Assembly: GCA_011390935.1 (NCBI GenBank) | Contig: JAABRL010000005.1 | Span: 136,166-190,134, forward strand | DNA length: 53,969 bases | Source of the DNA: Gemmatimonas sp. | GTDB taxonomy: Bacteria > Gemmatimonadota > Gemmatimonadetes > Gemmatimonadales > Gemmatimonadaceae | Reading direction: 5' to 3' | In this document: piece after piece, positions 28,478 through 37,215 of the stretch | Position numbering within the stretch: position 1 is the first letter of the stretch | Layout: every line of letters begins with the position of its first letter | Program-made: the position numbers and the translations under genes | The notes under the pieces: model-generated | What the model was told of the DNA's origin: nothing | What the model saw: the letters and a program-made list of their open reading frames with translations, nothing else | Database searches by the model: none

Positions 28478-30481
28478 TCAGCCGAGCAGGCTTCCCACGC
28501 GGGCGAGATACTCGCGCCCCTCGAACGGCTTGTGGAGGAACGCATCGGGCATCTCCTCCACCAGACGTCGCAGGTCGGGAGCGCCAACATCGCCGGTCAC
28601 GAACAGGAAGCGACCGGCAAGCGCCGGCCGCTCGCGACAGATCCATTCGTAGAACACCACACCGCTCTCGCCGGGCATCTTGACATCCGAAATCACGACG
28701 GAGAACTCGCGCTGCGCGACGAGGCGCTGCGCGTCAGCCACCGTGCCGCACACCACCACATCCACATCGAGCCGCGCCAACAGCTTTTCGTGCAGCCGCT
28801 GCAGATGCACTTCATCTTCGACCACCAGCACCGTGTCGCGCCCGCCCGATGTGTTGGCCGACCCGTTGCCGGTGTGACGTAGCGGCAGTGGCGTGCCGTG
28901 TTCGGGCGTGTACAGCGGCCGCGCCGCGTCCGGGTGTTCGTGCGACCGCACGAATCGCAGCGTGAAACGGGCGCCTCCCGACGCGCGATTGGAGGCGCTG
29001 ATCGAACCGCCAAACGACTGCATGAATCGCTCGGCCAGCGCAAGTCCGAGTCCCGTGCCTTCTCCCACGCCCTTGGTCGTGTAGAACGCTTCGAACACGC
29101 GAGACGGATCGGCAAGGCCCGGACCATCATCGTCAAAGCACAACTCCACCATCTCGCCGTCGATCCGACCATGTACGCGCAACGCCCCCCGCCCATGCTT
29201 GAGCAGCGCGTCGAGCGCGTTATTGACGAGATTGAGAAAGACTCCCTGGACGTGCTGCCGCTCGGCCACAACCGCGACATCGGGCACATCGACAGCGGTG
29301 AAGTGCAGCCCCGCCTGCTCGAAGGCGAATCCGCGCAGCTCCAGCACCACGCGCAGTGCATCGCGCAGCGACACCGGGCCCAGTTCGCTCTCGGCACGTC
29401 GCGCGAACTGCAACAGGCTGCGCACCAGCAGGCGGGAGCGCCGCGCCTCGCGCACGATCGGATCGACGAACTCGGTCCGCAGTGCGGTGCCGTCCGCGCC
29501 CTGGAGCTCGCTGAGCCGGCTGGCCAGCAGTTCGCTGTACCCGAGCACCGACGCAAGCGGATTATTGAGTTCGTGCGCCAGTCCGGCCGTCATGCGCCCG
29601 ATGGCGCCAAGCGTCTCGGCTTCGACCAACTCGTGTTGCGCCGCGCGTACTTGCTCGAGCGCGTCGGACAACTCCGTATTGCGCCCCACCAGTTCGGCGC
29701 GCGCGTCCGCGAGCGTGGCCGACATGCGATTGAAGCTTTGCGCCACCTCGGCGAACTCCGCATCGTAGCCCGTTGGCACGCGTGCCGACAGATCGCCCGC
29801 GCCGATGCGCACACTCGCGTCACGCAGCGACCCGAGCGGCGTGGCGACATGGCGCTTCACGAATTGTGCTTCGAGCAGAATCTGCACCACGACCAGCAGC
29901 AGCACGCCCAACACGCCACCGAGTGCCAGCCGCTGGAACGCGCGCGACTGATCCTGCAGCAGCTCCGCCAGCTCGACCTCGCGGAGCCGCACGAAGTCAT
30001 CGAGCGCATCCACCAGTGCGAACGCGTGTCCGACGGCTTCACTCGTGGTGCGCCGCACCTCGTCGGCGTCCTGCGTGGCCAGCGCGAGCGCATTGCCGGC
30101 CGCCACTTCCATTTCGAGATGCTCCTGCTTGACCTGCTCGATCATGAGCCGTTCGCTCGGCGTGAGCTCCCGGAACAGATAGCGGCGCAGGCGTTCATAC
30201 ACCTCGGCGCTTGCCGACTCGTATTCGAGCTGCATGGCCGGTGCACGTTGCGCCGGCGGCACGGAGACCACGACCAGCTGACGCATCACGCCGCGCACGA
30301 TATCGTCGGCGATCTGCTGCTCCAACAGCGCCGCCGCAGTCGCCGCCGCGAGCTGCCGCTGCTGTTTCGCACTGACCAGCAGCATGGCGACCACGAACAG
30401 CAGGGCGAGCACGGCGGCCACCGCCGCGCGCCCCGCAATGCGCCCGCGAAGCGAGCGCGGTGCCATCGCGGTCGTGCTCAC
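28478..30481 (-). CDS. Hybrid sensor histidine kinase with C-terminal receiver domain
   Basis: Membrane kinase of 667 residues. N-terminal helix (about 17-36), a periplasmic helical sensor region (about 37-190), a second helix (about 192-212), HAMP (about 213-265), a HisKA domain with H303 in GLAHELNNPLASVLGYSELL (shown to the motif), HATPase_c with LNLVNNALDAL, FDDDGPGL and GTGLGLALAERF, and a REC domain with D599 in VVISDVKMPGESG. The start is GTG 30481, whose GTGA overlaps the stop of the upstream binding-protein gene; no ATG nearby fits better. The tight coupling suggests the lipoprotein feeds ligand information to the kinase. No separate output regulator is adjacent, so the phosphoryl acceptor downstream of REC is unknown. 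Confidence 0.93.
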   Translation of the reverse strand: MSTTAMAPRSLRGRIAGRAAVAAVLALLFVVAMLLVSAKQQRQLAAATAAALLEQQIADDIVRGVMRQLVVVSVPPAQRAPAMQLEYESASAEVYERLRRYLFRELTPSERLMIEQVKQEHLEMEVAAGNALALATQDADEVRRTTSEAVGHAFALVDALDDFVRLREVELAELLQDQSRAFQRLALGGVLGVLLLVVVQILLEAQFVKRHVATPLGSLRDASVRIGAGDLSARVPTGYDAEFAEVAQSFNRMSATLADARAELVGRNTELSDALEQVRAAQHELVEAETLGAIGRMTAGLAHELNNPLASVLGYSELLASRLSELQGADGTALRTEFVDPIVREARRSRLLVRSLLQFARRAESELGPVSLRDALRVVLELRGFAFEQAGLHFTAVDVPDVAVVAERQHVQGVFLNLVNNALDALLKHGRGALRVHGRIDGEMVELCFDDDGPGLADPSRVFEAFYTTKGVGEGTGLGLALAERFMQSFGGSISASNRASGGARFTLRFVRSHEHPDAARPLYTPEHGTPLPLRHTGNGSANTSGGRDTVLVVEDEVHLQRLHEKLLARLDVDVVVCGTVADAQRLVAQREFSVVISDVKMPGESGVVFYEWICRERPALAGRFLFVTGDVGAPDLRRLVEEMPDAFLHKPFEGREYLARVGSLLG

Positions 30482-31560
30482 GGCGTGGCGCTCTCGGGAA
30501 TGGTGACGAGCACATAGGTCCGCTCAGGATTTCCATCGACCGTGAAGCGCAATGGTCCGGTGACCCCCTCGTAGGCGGGGCGTTCGCGTCCAAGCGACGC
30601 CAGATACGCGCGCACGGCCTCGCCGTTCCGGGCGCCGGCGCGCACCGCCTCGAGCAACACGCGCGTCGCGTCGTACGTGAGCGCATCGGGTCCTGTGGCC
30701 GGCACGCCGGTTCGTTCGGCATATCGCGCCGAGAACTCACGCAAGGCCGACGTGGACGTCATGTCCACGAAGTCCACGAACTGTACACCAGCCCACGGTA
30801 CCGTGTCCGCGCCGAACCGCGCCCAGGAGGAGACGGCATCGCTCGCGAGGATCGGCAGCGCACCCATCGCGCGACGGAGCGCGGGGAGTCGTGGTCCCAA
30901 CGAGGTGCTGCTCCCGAGGAACAACACCACATCCGGTCGCGCCGTGCGCACTGCGGCGGCCGCCGCCAGCAGGACTTCCGGACGCTCCCCCTCTTCCGTG
31001 TGCGGCAGATCGAGCACCAGCGGGTACCGCGCCGAGTCGAGCGCCGCGCGCACATTCGCCCGCAGACCGCGTCCGTAGTCGTCATTCACGAACATGAGCG
31101 CCAGGCGCGCACCCTGCGGGTATTGCTCCGCCAACGTCTCGACGAGAAATCGTCCCTGCGCATCGTCGGGCGGCACCATGCGGTAGCTGAACGGGCCGGC
31201 CTGCGAATACAACGCCGAGGTCGCGGTCGGTGACAGCTGCACCACCTTCGCATCGTTGTAGAGTTGCGACACGGCAAGGCTCGAGCCACTCGTCACATGC
31301 CCGACCACGCCCACGAGTCCGGGGCGGGCCAGCAGCTGATCCGCAATCGCGACCGCATCGGCTGCAAGGTTGGACGAATGCATGAGAAACAGCGTGTCCA
31401 CACGCAGCGCCGGGTCGGCCCGCATTGCGTCATCGACCGCCATGCGCCCCGCTTCGATGTATCCCTTGGCGGAGACCACGCCAATCAACGGGGCCGGGCG
31501 CTCGGCACAGCCGAACGCCGCGAGCAGCAGCAGCAACACAGCACGAATCGACACGGTCAT
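30478..31560 (-). CDS. ABC-type branched-chain amino-acid-like substrate-binding lipoprotein
   Basis: Periplasmic binding-protein fold type I (Peripla_BP_6/LivK-like), 360 residues. The signal LLLLLAAFGC puts a lipidated Cys at residue 18. Family features include GVVGHVTSGSSLAVSQLYND, QLSPTATSALYS, FSYRMVPPDDAQG, FVNDDYGRGL and DALTYDATRVLLEAV. No permease or ATPase genes are nearby; instead the stop overlaps the start of the hybrid kinase in GTGA. I therefore infer a sensory rather than a transport role, similar in idea to LuxP-LuxQ or TorT-TorS. ATG 31560 is chosen because the signal sequence starts there. Confidence 0.9.
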   Translation of the reverse strand: MTVSIRAVLLLLLAAFGCAERPAPLIGVVSAKGYIEAGRMAVDDAMRADPALRVDTLFLMHSSNLAADAVAIADQLLARPGLVGVVGHVTSGSSLAVSQLYNDAKVVQLSPTATSALYSQAGPFSYRMVPPDDAQGRFLVETLAEQYPQGARLALMFVNDDYGRGLRANVRAALDSARYPLVLDLPHTEEGERPEVLLAAAAAVRTARPDVVLFLGSSTSLGPRLPALRRAMGALPILASDAVSSWARFGADTVPWAGVQFVDFVDMTSTSALREFSARYAERTGVPATGPDALTYDATRVLLEAVRAGARNGEAVRAYLASLGRERPAYEGVTGPLRFTVDGNPERTYVLVTIPESATP

Positions 31561-31674
31561 GCGAGCAAGTCGAGGTAGCAGAGGATGATGCGCAGCTCGA
31601 GCAGCGTGAGGGTTTCCGACGGCGAGCATATCGGTGGAGTATCGGTGGCGTTGCACGTTGGCACAAATGCGGCG

Positions 31675-33096
31675 TCAGGCCGCGCGACTACCGACATCCA
31701 CCGTGATGGCGCGCCACTGCCCCTGTCCGAAACGCCAGGCGCTGAGGCCGCAGCGTGTCATGTGCCCCAGCAGGATCGCCAACCAGATGTGCATGGCCTC
31801 CAAACCGATCGTCTGCTGCAGCAGGAAACAGAGGCCGATCGGCAGCACGACCTGGGATATGATTGAGATGTAGAGCGGGCTGCGCGTGTCGCCCGTGCCC
31901 TGCAGCCCGCCCGTGTAGGTGAGCGCCACCGCGATGAACACGCCCGAGATGCTGAGCACGCGCAGCAACTCCACGCCGATCTCCACCACCGCCGGATCAC
32001 GCATGCCGAACGCGGCCAGCAGCACGCGTGGCATGAATACGTAGGCCAGCCCGATCACGGCCGCGCCACCCGCCGCCATGCGCGCCGCCATGTGCGTGGC
32101 CTGCTCCGCTCGCTCCGGTTGCCCCGCTCCCAGGTTCTGACCGGCGACCGTGGCCACCGCTCCCATCAATCCTACGGCGGTCCAGGTCACCAGACTGAAG
32201 AGCTCGGTATACGCCACCGCGTAGGCAGCCTGCGCCTGCGCACTCATGGCCAACGACCCGATGAACCCCAACAGCAGCACACCACCGATGTTCATCGCGA
32301 TGCCCTGAATGCCCGCCGGGAGCCCGAAGCGGAAGAGCGATCGAATCACCTCCCAATCCGGGCCCCACGGGCCGGCGTGAGGAAACCGCACCACCCACGA
32401 TCCGCGCTTGAGCGCGATCAGCGCGTACACGGCCGCGCTGCCCGTGGCGATCACCGTGCCCATCGCGGCGCCGGCGGTACCGAGCGCGGGAATCGGACCG
32501 AAACCGCGAATGAGCAGCACGTTCAACGTGATATTCATCGCCGTCACGACCACGCCGATGCGCAGTGGCGTCTTCGCATCACCCGCCGACCGCAGTGCGC
32601 CGCCGAGCATGAAGAACACGAGCATGCCGAAGCTGAAGCCGAACATGATGCGCAAGTAGGGCAGCGCTTCCGCCTGCACCTCCGGCGCCGCATTCACCAT
32701 GCCCAGCAGACTCGGCGCCAGGAAGTAGCCCACCGGCGCGAGAATGCCCACCGAGAGCGTGACGGCCGTGAGGAAGGCCTGGTACACGGTGCGATTCACG
32801 CGCTCGCTATCGCCCGCCCCGGCAAATCGCGCGACCAGCACGCTCATGCCGGTGAACAGCGACGAGATGAACACCACGACCACGAGAAACAGCTGCAGAC
32901 TCACGCCGATGGCCGCATTGGCCGTGTACCCCACATAGTGCCCGACCATGGCATGGTCCACAACGCCCTGCAGCCCGCCGATCACATTCTGCAGCATCGT
33001 GGGCCACGCAATGCGCCACACGGCAGGTAGCAACGGCCCCTCCACGATGGAGCGGTCAAACCCTTTGGCGTTGCTTTTCGGCGCTGGCATTCGCAT
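31675..33096 (-). CDS. MATE family efflux transporter
   Basis: Multidrug/toxin exporter driven by Na+ or H+, 473 residues with about twelve membrane helices in two repeats. MATE signatures: RIAWPTMLQNVIGGLQGVVD near the N-terminus (shown in part), VARFAGAGDSERVNR, LPYLRIMFGFSFGMLVF, GAVATVAGQNLGAGQPERAE and YTGGLQGTGDTRSPLYIS. Both Q-N-L-G-A-G and the duplicated VA..GAGD loop are diagnostic of the family. The start could be ATG 33096 or 33090; no ribosome site separates them. It is divergent from the zinc metallopeptidase gene and lies 114 nt upstream of the binding-lipoprotein gene. Confidence 0.94.
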   Translation of the reverse strand: MRMPAPKSNAKGFDRSIVEGPLLPAVWRIAWPTMLQNVIGGLQGVVDHAMVGHYVGYTANAAIGVSLQLFLVVVVFISSLFTGMSVLVARFAGAGDSERVNRTVYQAFLTAVTLSVGILAPVGYFLAPSLLGMVNAAPEVQAEALPYLRIMFGFSFGMLVFFMLGGALRSAGDAKTPLRIGVVVTAMNITLNVLLIRGFGPIPALGTAGAAMGTVIATGSAAVYALIALKRGSWVVRFPHAGPWGPDWEVIRSLFRFGLPAGIQGIAMNIGGVLLLGFIGSLAMSAQAQAAYAVAYTELFSLVTWTAVGLMGAVATVAGQNLGAGQPERAEQATHMAARMAAGGAAVIGLAYVFMPRVLLAAFGMRDPAVVEIGVELLRVLSISGVFIAVALTYTGGLQGTGDTRSPLYISIISQVVLPIGLCFLLQQTIGLEAMHIWLAILLGHMTRCGLSAWRFGQGQWRAITVDVGSRAA

Positions 33097-33208
33097 AAGC
33101 TACTGCCCGGAACGCCGCGGAACGTGGCGGCAGCTGGCTGGGTAGTCGCGTCGCGCGTTATCATGCGTCCGATAGCCGCCCCCACTTCCCCCGTCGCGCG
33201 AGCCCCCC

Positions 33209-34069
33209 ATGCGCTGGACCCCCGGCCACAAGAGTCGAAACGTCGAAGATCGTCGGGGCGCTTCCGGGGGACGACGCCCGCCGGGGGGCGGCATGCGGGT
33301 CGGTCTCGGCGGCATGATCGTGCTCGTCATTCTGAGCATCATCTTCAAGCGGGATTTCGTGAGCCTGGCCGATCCGGGCGCTGCGGGGTTCGGTGGCGCG
33401 GTGACGAGTGCGCCGACTGGTCCGGTCGCCTCGTCACCCGCCGAAGACTCGCTCATGCAGTTCGTCTCGTTCGTGCATGATGACGCGCAGGCAGAATGGA
33501 CGCGGCTGTTTGCGAAGGACGGCAGTCAGTATGCCGACGCGGTGCTCGTCCTGTATCGCGACGCCACCCCCACAGCCTGCGGCACAGGTCAGTCCGCCTC
33601 CGGCCCGTTCTATTGCCCGGGCGATCAGAAGGTCTACATCGACCTCTCCTTCTTCGACGAGCTGCACACACGCTTTGGCGCCGCGGGCGATTTTGCGCAG
33701 GCCTACGTGGTCGCGCACGAAATCGGACATCACGTGCAGACCATCACCGGTACCTCGCAGCGGGTGCGGCAAATGCAGCAGCGCAATCCGTCGCAGGCCA
33801 ACGCCCTCTCGGTGCGCCTCGAGCTGCAGGCCGACTGCTACGCCGGCGTGTGGGCGCACTCCACGGCACAGCGCCAGATGCTCGACGGTGGCGACCTGGA
33901 GGAGGGGCTCAACGCCGCCGCCGCTGTCGGCGACGACCGCCTCACGCAGGGACGCGCATCGGCCGAATCGTTCACGCACGGCACCTCGGCCCAGCGCATG
34001 GAGTGGTTTCGCCGCGGCTACGAATCCGGCGATCCGACCGCCTGCGATACGTTCAACAGTCGGCGCTGA
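33209..34069 (+). CDS. Neutral zinc metallopeptidase, YpfJ family, membrane-anchored
   Basis: Putative metallopeptidase of 286 residues (KPN_02809/YpfJ-type). A basic Gly-rich N-terminus with MRWTPGHKSRNVEDRRG is followed by one membrane helix (about 30-47), then the catalytic domain in the periplasm. The zinc motif HEIGHH is at 170-175 in YVVAHEIGHHVQ, and LELQADCYAGVWAH provides the third ligand region. FYCPGDQKVYIDLSFF and SAESFTHGTSAQRMEWFRRGY are conserved in the family. Physiological substrates are unknown. The gene stands alone, divergent from the MATE exporter and convergent with trmD (15 nt apart). Confidence 0.92.
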   Translation: MRWTPGHKSRNVEDRRGASGGRRPPGGGMRVGLGGMIVLVILSIIFKRDFVSLADPGAAGFGGAVTSAPTGPVASSPAEDSLMQFVSFVHDDAQAEWTRLFAKDGSQYADAVLVLYRDATPTACGTGQSASGPFYCPGDQKVYIDLSFFDELHTRFGAAGDFAQAYVVAHEIGHHVQTITGTSQRVRQMQQRNPSQANALSVRLELQADCYAGVWAHSTAQRQMLDGGDLEEGLNAAAAVGDDRLTQGRASAESFTHGTSAQRMEWFRRGYESGDPTACDTFNSRR

Positions 34070-34075
34070 GCCGAC
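34059..34075. terminator. Small hairpin at the metallopeptidase/trmD convergence
   Basis: GTCGGC-gctga-GCCGAC spans the stop codon of the plus-strand metallopeptidase gene and ends 9 nt before the trmD stop on the minus strand. Only six pairs and no T-run, so termination is a guess from position. Confidence 0.3.
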
Positions 34076-34084
34076 GGTCGGGGA

Positions 34085-34876
34085 TCACTCGGCGGACGGT
34101 GGCGTTCGACGGCGCCTCGCCTTCTTCGCGGCTTTTGCGCGCGCCAGTGCCTCACGCGCCGCGATCTCGGCCTCCCGTGCCTGAATGGCGACATCGCGCA
34201 CCGCCCACGCCGCGCGATCGCGCGCTTCGGCCTCACGCGTGCGCTCGAGCGACTGCGCATCCCGCCACGCCGCAATGCGCGCGTGATCGCCGCTGAGAAG
34301 CACATCGGGTACGGCGTGCCCGCGGTACTCCGGCGGCCTCGTGTAGCTCGGCGCACTGATCCCGCGATCATAGAACGAGTCGGTGCGCGCACTCTCGAGG
34401 TCGCTCATCGCCCCCGGCAGCAGTCGCACCGTGGCGTCGATGATCGCCAGCGCCGCGGGCTCTCCACCGGAGAGCACGAAGTCGCCGAGCGACAGCTCTT
34501 CGGTGGCGAGGTGCTGCGCCACGCGCTCGTCCACGTCCTTGTAGTGGCCGCACAGCAGCGTGAGCTCGGTATCGGCGGCGAAGCGCATCGCATCGGCGTG
34601 CACGAAGCGTCGGCCGCGCGGCGATAGCAGCACGATCGGTGCCGTGGCCTGCACCGACTCCACGGCCTCGAAAAACGGGCCGGGCGCCATGACCATGCCG
34701 GGCCCGCCGCCGAACGGATAGTCATCGACGGAGCGGTGCTTATCGTGTGTGAACGTGCGCAGATCGAGCAACCGATACTGCACACCCCCAGCCGCCGCGG
34801 CGCGCGCCGGAATACTCAGCGATAGCGGCGCGCGAAAAAACTCGGGAAAGATCGTGACGATGTTGATGGTGAGCAC
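34085..34876 (-). CDS. trmD: tRNA (guanine37-N1)-methyltransferase
   Basis: Methylates G37 next to the anticodon to prevent +1 frameshifting, using SAM bound in a trefoil knot. The 263-residue protein starts INIVTIFPEFF and shows DYPFGGGPGMVM, VLLSPRGRRF, LLCGHYKDVDERV, SLGDFVLSGGEPAAL and the DSF...YTRPPEYRG segment. The C-terminus beyond about 210 is an Arg/Ala/Glu-rich helical extension ending KKARRRRTPPSAE. GTG 34876 is chosen: it lies 5 nt past the rimM stop and fits the family N-terminus; upstream codons lack similarity. This is the last gene of ffh-rpsP-rimM-trmD; rplS, its usual next neighbour, is elsewhere. Confidence 0.96.
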   Translation of the reverse strand: MLTINIVTIFPEFFRAPLSLSIPARAAAAGGVQYRLLDLRTFTHDKHRSVDDYPFGGGPGMVMAPGPFFEAVESVQATAPIVLLSPRGRRFVHADAMRFAADTELTLLCGHYKDVDERVAQHLATEELSLGDFVLSGGEPAALAIIDATVRLLPGAMSDLESARTDSFYDRGISAPSYTRPPEYRGHAVPDVLLSGDHARIAAWRDAQSLERTREAEARDRAAWAVRDVAIQAREAEIAAREALARAKAAKKARRRRTPPSAE

Positions 34877-34881
34877 GACGC

Positions 34882-35403
34882 TCAGTCCACCAGCCCCGGC
34901 AGATCGATCAGGCGCACGGTGCGCGCGTCCCAATCCGCCTCGGCGATCAACTCCTCGCGCCACGGCACCAGACGCTTTCCGCGAGCCGTTTCGACCTCGA
35001 TGAGCAGCCCCTGCGGCGCTTCGTACACGTCACAGACAGGGCCCAGTCGCCCCCCGTCGTGCGCGAACACATCGATGCCGATGAGATCGTGCAGGTAGAC
35101 CTGGTCTTCATCGGGAGGCGGCAGCGTGTCCGCATCGGCGAAGAGCGTGCGCGCCTTCCAGGACTCGGCAACCGTACGATCGCTGAGTCCGTCGAGCGTG
35201 ATGATCCAGCCGAGGTGCACCTCGCGCGCGTCGCTGATGGTGCGCGGCGCGGGGTCGATGCGCAGGCCGTCCGGCGCGCCGACATAAACGACGCGGCCGG
35301 GCGCGAAGACCGCACCCGGCACGTCGGACTTCGACTCGACCAGGAGCGCGCCGCGCACACCATGTGCACGACGCACCCGACCGACCAGCAGTTGCTCAGC
35401 CAG
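34882..35403 (-). CDS. rimM: 16S rRNA-processing protein RimM, probable CTG start
   Basis: Assists 30S maturation and binds ribosomal protein S19. The protein has the RimM N-terminal barrel (HGVRGALLVES, VYLHDLIGIDV) and the PRC-like C-terminal domain (LLIEVETARGKRLVPW, AEADWDARTVRLIDLPGLVD, shown in parts). The first ordinary start codon is GTG 35376, but that would drop the first conserved strand (LLVGRV). Reading upstream in frame from 35376 gives AEQLLVGRVRRAHG with a CTG at 35403 and a GGAG 9 nt before it, 5 nt after the rpsP stop. That gives 173 residues and a normal RimM N-terminus. There is no in-frame ATG, GTG or TTG before the rpsP gene. The CTG start is inference. Confidence 0.9.
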   Translation of the reverse strand: MAEQLLVGRVRRAHGVRGALLVESKSDVPGAVFAPGRVVYVGAPDGLRIDPAPRTISDAREVHLGWIITLDGLSDRTVAESWKARTLFADADTLPPPDEDQVYLHDLIGIDVFAHDGGRLGPVCDVYEAPQGLLIEVETARGKRLVPWREELIAEADWDARTVRLIDLPGLVD

Positions 35404-35408
35404 CGGAG

Positions 35409-35753
35409 TTACTCCGCGCTGTCGGCAGCCGCCGACTCGGCAGGCGCCGATTCGGCGAGCGGCACCGCCGCGGCGCCGAGCTTCGCCGCGAGGCGGGCCT
35501 CATGACGCGCCTTGAGCACACCGGCCTTGCGGAGCAGCGAACGCACGGTGTCGGTGGGCTGGGCGCCCACGTTCAGCCAGTAGTTCACGCGGTCGGTCTT
35601 GAGGTTGAGGGCACCCTCCGCGAAACGCGGCTGGTACTGCCCGATGATTTCGATGAAGCGGCCGTCACGCGGGAAGCGCGAGTCGGCGACGACGATACGA
35701 TACATCGGGGTCTTCTTCCGTCCTTCACGACGGAGACGAATCTTCACGGCCAT
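35409..35753 (-). CDS. rpsP: 30S ribosomal protein S16
   Basis: Small-subunit assembly protein, 114 residues. The core matches the family closely: [64 protein letters not shown] and LLRKAGV. An Ala/Glu/Ser-rich tail (from about residue 92) extends it beyond the usual 80-90 residues. The ATG has GGAAGG about 8 nt upstream. It sits between ffh (115 nt upstream) and rimM (5 nt downstream, if the CTG start is right), the standard order. Confidence 0.97.
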   Translation of the reverse strand: MAVKIRLRREGRKKTPMYRIVVADSRFPRDGRFIEIIGQYQPRFAEGALNLKTDRVNYWLNVGAQPTDTVRSLLRKAGVLKARHEARLAAKLGAAAVPLAESAPAESAAADSAE

Positions 35754-35868
35754 TGCAGCGATCCTTCCAGAGAGGGTGCATAACGCGGTGCCGAGCTCCT
35801 CGCATCACCGGTCGATCCGGCGCGCACTCGGGGGTGTACTGGCGTCGCCCGCAGGCGACCGTGTTCGG

Positions 35869-37215
35869 CTACCGCCCGCCGAACATCCCGGGCATCGGGA
35901 ACGGCATCCGGCCGCCCTTCCCTGCCTGCCCGCCCATCTTCTTCATCATTTTCTGCATGCCGCGGAACTGCTCGAGCAGGCGATTGACCTCGCTCACCGG
36001 CCGCCCCGATCCCTTGGCAATGCGCGCCCGCCGCGAGCCGTTGAGCAGCTCGGGCTTCTTGCGCTCCGCCTTGGTCATGGACAGCACGATCGCTTCCACG
36101 TGCTTGAGACGCTTCGGATCCATCTTGGCATCCTTCAGCGCCTTGGTGTTCACGCCGGGCACCAGCTTGAGCAGGTTCTCCAGCGGTCCCAACTTCTGCA
36201 TCTGGCGCATGGCGGTGAGGAAGTCGTCGAGATCCATCCCCTCCTTGCGCACCTTCTTTTCGAGCACCTTCGCGGCGTCGGCGTCGAACGCTTCCTGCGC
36301 CTTCTCCACGAGCGACACCACGTCGCCCATCTGCAGGATGCGGCCGGCCATGCGCTCCGGGTGGAACTCCTCAAGCGCATCCACCTTCTCGCCCACACCG
36401 ATGTACTTGATCGGCTTCTGCGTGACGCCGTAGATCGAGAGCGCCGCACCGCCGCGCGCATCACCGTCGAGCTTGGTGAGCGTCACCCCGGTGATGCTGA
36501 GCGCGTCATCGAAGCCCTGCGCGATCTTCACCGCTTCCTGACCCGTCATGCCGTCCACCACCAGCATGATTTCGTCGGGCTTCACCGCCGCCTTGAGCCG
36601 CTTGAGTTCGTCCATGAGATCGGTATCGATCTGCAGACGGCCCGCGGTGTCGATGATGACGACGCGATCACGATTACGTGTGCCCTGCTCGATACCGGCC
36701 TTGGCGATCTTCACCACGTCGGTGGTGCTGCGATCGGCGTACACGGGGACATCGAGCTGCCTGCCCAGCGTCTCGAGCTGATCGATGGCGGCCGGGCGGT
36801 ACACGTCGGCCGCGACCAGGCGCGTGCTCTTGCCCTCGGCCTTGAGGCGGCGCGCCAACTTGGCCGCCGTGGTCGTCTTGCCCGAGCCCTGCAGGCCGAC
36901 CATCATGATGATGGTGGGCGGCACCGTGCTGATCTTCAGCCCCTCTCGGCGCTCGCCCAGCATGGCCGTGAGCTCATCGTGCACGATCTTGACGATCTGC
37001 TGCTCGGGCCGCACCTGCTTGATCTGCAGCGCGCCGATCGCCTTCTTCTCGACCTTCTCCAGAAACTGTCTGGTGAGGGAAAAGTTGACGTCGGCTTCAA
37101 GCAGGACGCGCCGTACTTCGCGCAGCCCTTCCTTGATATCCGCTTCGGTGAGGACGCCCTTGCCGCGCAAGCGGGCAAAGACGTTGCCGAGTTTGTCTGA
37201 GAGCTCGTCGAACAT
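35869..37215 (-). CDS. ffh: Signal recognition particle protein Ffh
   Basis: GTPase subunit of the bacterial SRP that targets nascent membrane proteins to FtsY. The 448-residue protein has the N domain (about 1-90, MFDELSDKLGNVFARLRGKG), the G domain with G1 GLQGSGKTT (107-115), DVYRPAAIDQL, DTAGRLQID and TKLDGDARGGAAL, and the methionine-rich M domain (about 300-448) with SRRARIAKGSGRPVSEVN and FRGMQKMMKKMGGQ binding 4.5S RNA and signal peptides. ATG 37215 gives the standard N-terminus; the frame is open further upstream without similarity. First gene of the ffh-rpsP-rimM-trmD run and divergent from lon. The SRP RNA gene was not found in the window. Confidence 0.97.
   Translation of the reverse strand: MFDELSDKLGNVFARLRGKGVLTEADIKEGLREVRRVLLEADVNFSLTRQFLEKVEKKAIGALQIKQVRPEQQIVKIVHDELTAMLGERREGLKISTVPPTIIMMVGLQGSGKTTTAAKLARRLKAEGKSTRLVAADVYRPAAIDQLETLGRQLDVPVYADRSTTDVVKIAKAGIEQGTRNRDRVVIIDTAGRLQIDTDLMDELKRLKAAVKPDEIMLVVDGMTGQEAVKIAQGFDDALSITGVTLTKLDGDARGGAALSIYGVTQKPIKYIGVGEKVDALEEFHPERMAGRILQMGDVVSLVEKAQEAFDADAAKVLEKKVRKEGMDLDDFLTAMRQMQKLGPLENLLKLVPGVNTKALKDAKMDPKRLKHVEAIVLSMTKAERKKPELLNGSRRARIAKGSGRPVSEVNRLLEQFRGMQKMMKKMGGQAGKGGRMPFPMPGMFGGR

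Noticed and set aside
35844..35859. GTCGCC-cgca-GGCGAC hairpin between ffh and rpsP as a terminator
   Set aside because: Only six pairs, no T-run, and the two genes are normally co-transcribed; too weak to call.
35599..37200. A 533-codon plus-strand frame opposite rpsP and ffh
   Set aside because: His/Leu/Arg-rich shadow of ffh; the minus strand carries all SRP GTPase motifs.
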